Positions 63,599 to 64,000 of a stretch of 64,000 nucleotides of DNA are shown one piece after another. The translations under genes were made by a program, and so were the position numbers. Position 1 is the stretch's first letter, and each line of letters begins with the position of its first letter. The stretch comes from Xanthobacter autotrophicus Py2 (lineage in GTDB: Bacteria; Pseudomonadota; Alphaproteobacteria; Rhizobiales; Xanthobacteraceae). The stretch spans positions 372,001-436,000 of the forward strand of contig CP000781.1 of NCBI GenBank assembly GCA_000017645.1. The letters are read 5' to 3'. Under the pieces are notes generated by a model that ran no database searches, was not told the DNA's origin, and saw nothing but the letters and a program-made list of their open reading frames with translations.

Positions 63599-63663
63599 AT
63601 CATATGAGCTGTCGTGACACCCTTGCACCGGCGTCACTTATCCCTGCGTCACATATTGCCGCG

Positions 63664-64000
63664 TCACTTGCACTCCTGCGCGGCCCGGTCGAGGGCCTGG
63701 CCGAGGCCGGTCATGGAATATTTGTCCGTGGTGGGGTTGCCGCGCAGGGACGTGGACACGACGGTCAGGTCCTTGCCGCGGCGCATGGCGTCCACGAGCT
63801 TGGCCTCGTCGGCCACGTTGCGCACCCAGGCGCCCTCGTTCTTCGTGTAGAGCTGGAGCTTCATGGCGCCGATGGTCAGCGTCGCGTCCGAGCCTTCCTT
63901 CAGCGGGAAGCCCATGGTGACGGTCACCTCGTTCTTCACGTTCTCACTCGGGCGGGTGGACACGAAGAAGAACGCCGGGTCGCGCTTCAGGCCTTCCGGC
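63664..64000 (-). CDS. Invasion-associated locus B (IalB) family protein, partial
   Basis: The 3' part of a gene that runs off the right edge; about 111 residues visible. The IalB signature is strong: KRDPAFFFVSTRPSENVKNEV, GFPLKEGSDATLTIG, EGAWVRNVADEAKLVDAMRRG and TSLRGNPTTDKYSMTGLGQAL. These are periplasmic/exported proteins first linked to erythrocyte invasion in Bartonella but common in free-living Rhizobiales, where their job is unclear. A GTG at 63963 is internal, not a start. Two cysteines are expected in the family; one (QECK) is visible. Confidence 0.9.
   Translation of the reverse strand, partial: PEGLKRDPAFFFVSTRPSENVKNEVTVTMGFPLKEGSDATLTIGAMKLQLYTKNEGAWVRNVADEAKLVDAMRRGKDLTVVSTSLRGNPTTDKYSMTGLGQALDRAAQECK

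Noticed and set aside
1..64000. Mobile element or genomic island boundaries around the synthase locus
   Set aside because: No transposase, integrase or att-like repeat was found; the only tRNA is 20 kb away. Only the intergenic AT-rich block is unusual.

Overview
This window comes from the chromosome of a GC-rich alphaproteobacterium. The best guess is Hyphomicrobiales (Rhizobiales), close to the Xanthobacter/Azorhizobium group. The reasons are high GC with long antisense open frames, an IalB-family protein, a Rhodobacter-type PmtA methyltransferase, a fused indolepyruvate:ferredoxin oxidoreductase, an intracellular PHB depolymerase and the short type of GpmA. The genus is inferred, not proven. 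No rRNA, CRISPR array, transposase or prophage gene was seen. One tRNA-Met(CAU) lies at 61.4 kb.

Layout. 1-7.2 kb: housekeeping (partial DUF1330 protein, dapB, gpmA, engB, a class A penicillin-binding protein, a pirin and small proteins). 7.6-11.5 kb: an aldehyde dehydrogenase divergent from an AcoR-like sigma-54 activator, with a sigma-54 promoter and an inverted-repeat activator site between them. 11.5-19.1 kb: PHB depolymerase, a winged-helix regulator, exported small proteins, a fatty acid hydroxylase-superfamily protein, an OmpR/EnvZ-like pair and an amidase. 19.1-22.3 kb: a probable catabolic operon (cupin, HpaB-type monooxygenase, HpaC-type flavin reductase) divergent from a MarR regulator, with a palindromic operator in between.

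22.4-41.4 kb is the accessory core. A 3080-residue single-module type I polyketide synthase (KS-AT-DH-psiKR-ER-KR-ACP) ends in two condensation-like domains, the first lacking its catalytic His. It heads a co-directional run into a membrane fusion protein, an FtsX-type permease and an ATPase that resemble the cyanobacterial DevBCA glycolipid exporter. Behind an intrinsic terminator lies an animal-type heme peroxidase homologue without its distal His. Divergent from it are a LuxR-type regulator and a two-gene operon of a MauG/RoxA-like di-heme cytochrome c and a cytochrome P450. I read this as a candidate system that makes, exports and perhaps oxidises a lipid or polyketide ester. That linkage is inference.

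41.5-64 kb: lytic transglycosylase, galU, indolepyruvate:ferredoxin oxidoreductase with a long inverted repeat in its promoter, and a DUF1007-NicO metal transport pair behind a probable cobalamin riboswitch. Then an aromatic amino acid block (chorismate mutase, hisC, tyrA), rlmN, kdgK, an aminotransferase, a CHASE-GAF-GGDEF cyclase, pmtA, mnmA and a partial ialB-family gene. Most convergent gene pairs are separated by clear hairpin terminators.
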